NCBI RefSeq assembly: GCF_010686725.1
Contig: NZ_JAAGWZ010000002.1
Location: 62,001 to 126,000, forward strand
Origin: Galbitalea soli
GTDB lineage: Bacteria; Actinomycetota; Actinomycetes; Actinomycetales; Microbacteriaceae
DNA length: 64,000 nt
Reading direction: 5' to 3'
The notes under the pieces were generated by a model that made no database searches, was not told where the DNA came from, and saw only the letters and a list, made by a program, of their open reading frames with translations. Below, one piece after another: positions 60,525 through 64,000 of the stretch; position 1 is the first letter of the stretch, and each line of letters begins with the position of its first letter. A program made the translations under genes and the position numbers.

Positions 60525-61579
60525 TGCTGCGCCTCCCTGTAGGCGGTGGCGAGGGCGTCCACCGTGCGGTGATCCGAGAGCCCGGCGCGGATGATCGCCG
60601 CGGCCCTCGACTGGAACGGGATGTACCCCGGGAAGCGCGGACGCACCCACGAGGCCTCGATGGTGTCGAGGGTCGCCGAGTAGAAGCCGCCGGCTGCCGC
60701 ATCGACGCGCGGGTCGGTCCAGGCCGACCGGGCGCTCGGCTGGCCCGCGTGGTCGGGGATGAAACCCGCCTGCGCGGCGGGCGACAGGAGCCAGCGCAGA
60801 TGATCGAGCAAGGCGGTGCTCGGCTCGCTGCGTCGGGTGACCGCGATGCCGGTGCCGCCGATGGTCGACCCCGGCCGGATGCCCGCGGGCGGGGCGCCGA
60901 AGGCGAGGCGGGGCGAGTAGGTGACGTAGCCGTAGACGAGCGGGATGTAGGCGAGGTCGTCGGTGTCGGTCATGCGCTCGAGCAGGCCGATCGGGCTGAG
61001 TCCCGAGGTGCCGGCCGGTGCGCGCCGGGCCAGCTCCTCCAGGATCCGCAGGGCGTCCACCGCGATGCCGCGCTCGAAGAACTCGCCCGACTCCTCCCGC
61101 AGCTCGCCGCCCAGCGACACCGCGATCGAGCAGAAGCTGAGGAAGGCGTGCGGTCCGGCGAGGCTCGGGGCGACCGGCACATCGAGCGCGAGGGCCTGCG
61201 GCCAGGTGCGGGGGGCGGCCGGGAGAGCGTCGGGGCGACGGGCCGAGACCTGGGTGGCGGCGTCGAGCGGCAGGGCCCAGGTGCGCCCGCCGAGACAGTA
61301 GGAGCGCGCGCTCGGGCCCACGGCATCCCGGGCCCAGCCGGCGAGCTCGTCGGCGGTGAAGAGTTCGTCGAGCGGGCGCACGCAGTCGGCCGCCACCGCG
61401 TCGCCGAGGTGCGGATGATCGAGCACGATGAGGTCGTACCGTGCGGCCAGGCTCTCGACCGGGGTCGACTCGAATCCCTCCAGCGGGTGCACCTCCCAGC
61501 GCAGCCCCTCGATCGCGGATGCCCGAAGCGCCTCGCGTCCGCGCGGATGATCCCAGGTGAGCCCGACGAACCCGGTCAT
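60521..61579 (-). CDS. Solute-binding-like protein without signal peptide
   Basis: A 352-residue protein of the extracellular solute-binding protein fold. It begins directly MTGFVGLTWDHPRGREAL with the first beta strand; no signal peptide, lipobox or Tat motif is present, so it should be cytoplasmic. Binding-protein blocks include YDLIVLDHPHLGD, CLGGRTWALPLDA and LSPAAQAGFIPDH. It lies between a CoA-transferase and an enoyl-CoA hydratase gene, with ATGA overlaps on both sides, and there are no permease genes in this operon. Function unclear. Confidence 0.85.
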   Translation of the reverse strand: MTGFVGLTWDHPRGREALRASAIEGLRWEVHPLEGFESTPVESLAARYDLIVLDHPHLGDAVAADCVRPLDELFTADELAGWARDAVGPSARSYCLGGRTWALPLDAATQVSARRPDALPAAPRTWPQALALDVPVAPSLAGPHAFLSFCSIAVSLGGELREESGEFFERGIAVDALRILEELARRAPAGTSGLSPIGLLERMTDTDDLAYIPLVYGYVTYSPRLAFGAPPAGIRPGSTIGGTGIAVTRRSEPSTALLDHLRWLLSPAAQAGFIPDHAGQPSARSAWTDPRVDAAAGGFYSATLDTIEASWVRPRFPGYIPFQSRAAAIIRAGLSDHRTVDALATAYREAQQ

Positions 61580-62799
61580 TCGCCGGCGACCACCCCGGAC
61601 TCGAACAGGGCGGTGACCCGCTCGGGGGTGACCCCCAGCTCGGCGAGCACTTCCCGGCTGTGCTGGCCCACGAGGGGTGCGCCGCGGTCGATGCGCGGCG
61701 GGGTCGCCGAGAACTTGTAGGGGAAGCCGGGGGTCTTGATGTGACCCTCCGTGGGATGGTCGTACTCCACGAAGGTGCCGTTGTGCGCGATCTGCGGGTC
61801 GTCGACGAGATCCTGGTAGCTGTACACGGGACCGGCCCAGATGCCCACGGCGAGCAGCTTCTCCAGCCACTCCGCCGTCGGTGCCGTGCGCAGGCGCGCC
61901 TCCGTCTTCTCGTACAGCTCGTCGCGCCGGGTCCACCCGTCGACCTCGGGAACCATGCCCGCGAAGCTCGGCTCGCCGATGACGGTGCCGAGCGTCTCGA
62001 GGTCGGCGAAGCCGAGGGCCAGGTAGCCGTCGCTCGTCGCGAACACCCCGTAGGGCGCACGGATGTAGACGTGCGCGTTGGGCTGGTCGCCGCGCTCCTG
62101 CGGCACCCCGCCGACCGTGAACACCGAGAGCTCCTGCATCTGCAGGGTGGTGAGCGCGTCGAGCATGTTGACGGTGACGAGCTGTCCTTCCCCGGTGCGC
62201 TCGCGGTGCAGGAGAGCGGCGAGGACTCCCTCGAACGCCGTGGAGCCGGTGACCGCGTCGGCGAGGTACTGGCCGGCGGGCGTCGGCGGTTCGCCGCGCC
62301 GACCCGCCGAGAGCATGGCGCCCGACATCGCCTGCAGCAGCAGGTCCTGGCCCGGGCGGTCCTTGTACGGGCCGTCCTCGCCGTAGCCGGAGATCGACAC
62401 GTACACGATCGAGGGATTGATCGCGTGCAGCGATTCGTAGTCGACGCCGAGCCGGGCGGCGACCCCCGGGCGGTAGTTCTGCAGGAAGACGTCGGAGGTC
62501 GCGACGAGCTCCTCGAGCACGGTCTTGCCTCCGGCCGACTTGAGGTCGACGGCGAGCGAGCGCTTGTTGCGATTGAGGGAGAGGAAGGAGACGTTGATGC
62601 GGTTGCCGTTCGCGCCCCCGGCGGCGGCGAAGCGCTGCCACTCGCCGGCGGTGGGCTCGACCTTGATGACGTCGGCCCCCAGATCGCCGAGGCGCTGGGC
62701 CGCGAACGGTCCCGCCATCGCGATCGTGCAGTCGATCACCCGGTATCCGCTGAGGACCCCACGCGGCTGCGACACAGCTGCTCCTTCGTTGTCAGTCAT
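61576..62799 (-). CDS. CaiB/BaiF family CoA-transferase
   Basis: A 407-residue class III CoA-transferase. The N-terminal block RVIDCTIAMAGPFAAQRLGDLGADVIKVEPT and LDLKSAGGK are typical; the catalytic Asp is likely in QYLADAVTGSTAFEG, about residue 185. ATG 62799 overlaps the oxidoreductase stop by eight bases; alternative starts are downstream. It would transfer CoA to an organic acid, feeding the enoyl-CoA hydratase. Confidence 0.93.
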   Translation of the reverse strand: MTDNEGAAVSQPRGVLSGYRVIDCTIAMAGPFAAQRLGDLGADVIKVEPTAGEWQRFAAAGGANGNRINVSFLSLNRNKRSLAVDLKSAGGKTVLEELVATSDVFLQNYRPGVAARLGVDYESLHAINPSIVYVSISGYGEDGPYKDRPGQDLLLQAMSGAMLSAGRRGEPPTPAGQYLADAVTGSTAFEGVLAALLHRERTGEGQLVTVNMLDALTTLQMQELSVFTVGGVPQERGDQPNAHVYIRAPYGVFATSDGYLALGFADLETLGTVIGEPSFAGMVPEVDGWTRRDELYEKTEARLRTAPTAEWLEKLLAVGIWAGPVYSYQDLVDDPQIAHNGTFVEYDHPTEGHIKTPGFPYKFSATPPRIDRGAPLVGQHSREVLAELGVTPERVTALFESGVVAGE

Positions 62800-63844
62800 G
62801 GATGCGCACCTCCGCGCCGTCCGCGGCGGATGACCGCAGCAGGCCCTCGATCAGCTCGACCGAGCGCGCCGCGACGTCGACCGTGCTGTTGTTCTCGGTG
62901 CTCGCACCGGTGATGAGCTCGATGAAGCGCGCCGGTGGCACGAGGCACTCGTACTCACCGTCGCCCGGTGCGATCGGCACCTCGACGCGCTCGCCGTCGT
63001 AGCGGCGCAGCGAGACCCGCTCGCGCTCCACGTCGAGCATGAGCACCCCCTCGGTGCCGAACAGGCGGAGGTCGACCTGGTACTTGTCGCCGTCGGCGAG
63101 CGTTGCCGCCCCCGAGAGCGAGCCCAGTGCGCCGTTGTCGAAGCGGATGACCGCCGCATCGAACAGATCGACCGGGGCCCCCGCGTTCTCCACCCGCCCC
63201 GCCACGGTGCTGGCCCGCAGGCCGGTCAACCAGAACAGGAGCGCGCTGGAGTGCGAGACCTGCCCGTGCGCGTAGCCGCCGCCGTGCCGCGGATCCGACC
63301 AGGTGCCCGGCTCCGGCCGCGTGTCGGTGGACCACCGCTCGAGCATGTGGGTCGGGTCGCCGCCGAAGAGGCCGCGCGTGGGGGAGGCCATGTGGGTGAG
63401 GGCGAACTGGATCTCGCCGATGCGGCCCGCGTCGAGGATCCGCTTCGCCTCCCGCGTGAAGTCCTTGTAGTTCCAGCCGTAGGGAACGAGGAAGTGGGTG
63501 CCCGCCCGCTCCACCGCGTCGACGAGCCGCCAGGCATCCTCGGCGCGGAGGGTCATCGGCTTCTCGCAGAGCACGTGGAGGCCGCGCTCGAGCGCCCGCA
63601 GCGAGACGTCGAGGTGGAGGTCGTGGGGCGTCGTCACGACGACAGCGTCGAGGTCGGCATCCAGCAGTTCGTCGATGCTCTCCGTCGCGAAGCCGAACCC
63701 GAAGCGGTCACGGATCGCGCCCAGTCCCGGTCCCAGCCCGCAGACGCCGACGAGCTCGACGTCGTCACGCGCGGCGAGCAGCGGGAAGTGGTTGCTCGTC
63801 GCCCACCAGCCGGCACCGACGGCGCCGACGCGCACCCGGGTCAC
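62792..63844 (-). CDS. Gfo/Idh/MocA family oxidoreductase
   Basis: A 350-residue NAD(P)-dependent sugar or cyclitol dehydrogenase. The Rossmann motif VGAVGAGWWATSNHF is followed by the EKP motif CEKPMTLRAEDAW and a C-terminal domain with GGGYAHGQVSHSSAL. GTG 63844 gives the family-typical N-terminus (MTRVRVGAVGAG); GTG 63889 is an alternative that would add 15 residues and overlap the preceding gene. First complete gene of the leftward operon. Substrate unknown. Confidence 0.93.
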   Translation of the reverse strand: MTRVRVGAVGAGWWATSNHFPLLAARDDVELVGVCGLGPGLGAIRDRFGFGFATESIDELLDADLDAVVVTTPHDLHLDVSLRALERGLHVLCEKPMTLRAEDAWRLVDAVERAGTHFLVPYGWNYKDFTREAKRILDAGRIGEIQFALTHMASPTRGLFGGDPTHMLERWSTDTRPEPGTWSDPRHGGGYAHGQVSHSSALLFWLTGLRASTVAGRVENAGAPVDLFDAAVIRFDNGALGSLSGAATLADGDKYQVDLRLFGTEGVLMLDVERERVSLRRYDGERVEVPIAPGDGEYECLVPPARFIELITGASTENNSTVDVAARSVELIEGLLRSSAADGAEVRIHD

Positions 63845-63857
63845 GCGCGTGCCCCGG

Positions 63858-64000
63858 TCATGCGCGGGCCCAGGTGCGGAGGCCGTCACGGGTTCCCACG
63901 CACACGGTGCCGCGGGCGGTCATCCGTTCGAGGTTGCCGGTCATCGGGAAGATCAGGTACTCGGCGGCGGCGGGGCCCCACGGCCCGAGCCGCGCGGCGA
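63858..64000 (-). CDS. Unidentified protein, C-terminal fragment
   Basis: A frame open to the right edge encodes at least 46 residues ending RDGLRTWARA before TGA at 63858-63860. The segment GPWGPAAAEYLIFPMTGNLERM looks like genuine protein rather than noise, with good codon use. It lies upstream of the oxidoreductase in the same direction, so is probably part of the operon. The family is not recognised from this tail. Confidence 0.6.
   Translation of the reverse strand, partial: AARLGPWGPAAAEYLIFPMTGNLERMTARGTVCVGTRDGLRTWARA

Noticed and set aside
58531-60702. Single 723-residue protein from the FAH gene frame
   Set aside because: Only the part from ATG 59727 shows FAH similarity; the rest is antisense-type noise over the enoyl-CoA hydratase gene on the same strand in another frame.

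Overview
The window is about 64 kb of very GC-rich DNA (roughly 70%) with dense genes, short gaps, frequent GTG starts and many 4-base ATGA/GTGA overlaps. Gene content (ECF SigK, a RamB-type regulator beside GTP-dependent PEP carboxykinase, a menaquinone locus, a CcsA/ResB cytochrome c locus, the small ribosomal protein bS22, an archaeal-type AspRS) points to an actinobacterium, most likely a member of Microbacteriaceae. No species is claimed.

Layout. 1-9.3 kb: end of a cell-wall hydrolase-like gene, a SigK-type sigma factor, a two-component system, an esterase, a 2OG-Fe(II) oxygenase, an aldo/keto reductase divergent from a LysR regulator, and a RamB-like regulator. 9.4-19 kb: pckG, an MFS exporter/TetR pair with twin operators, a tautomerase/TetR operon with twin operators, psuG with a PfkB kinase, photolyase, MarR. 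19-28 kb: a winged-helix regulator behind a possible leaderless Cys-containing leader peptide, upp, tadA, a CDF transporter, proC, an ArsR-type regulator, a small HTH gene, bS22, a SerB-like phosphatase, a glutaredoxin-like gene and AspRS. 27.6-32.2 kb: a five-gene cytochrome c maturation operon. 32.2-41.2 kb: menaquinone synthesis (menC, menE, menA, menD, menF, menG, polyprenyl synthase). As far as I recall, the proC to polyprenyl synthase order parallels Rv0500-Rv0562 of Mycobacterium tuberculosis. 41.2-46.5 kb: ferredoxin-NADP reductase, an acyltransferase, an MMPL transporter, YajQ.

46.5-52.5 kb is the most unusual stretch: a G-run tract, tRNA-Tyr, and four copies of a roughly 106-bp imperfect palindrome whose central stem keeps pairing through compensating changes. 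Two copies, in opposite orientation, flank a lower-GC gene for a Tat-exported protein with B-lectin repeats fused to a CHAP-like amidase domain.

48.9-64 kb is a carbohydrate/acid catabolic region: a rightward sugar unit (FAH hydrolase, SDR, ABC importer, sugar mutarotase) with a divergent GntR regulator, and a leftward seven-gene operon (Gfo/Idh/MocA oxidoreductase, CoA-transferase, a signal-less solute-binding-like protein, enoyl-CoA hydratase, FAH-family enzyme, aldehyde dehydrogenase, GntR regulator), nearly all joined by ATGA overlaps. At least 18 genes have a TANNNT hexamer 6-9 bases before the start codon, suggesting widespread leaderless transcription.
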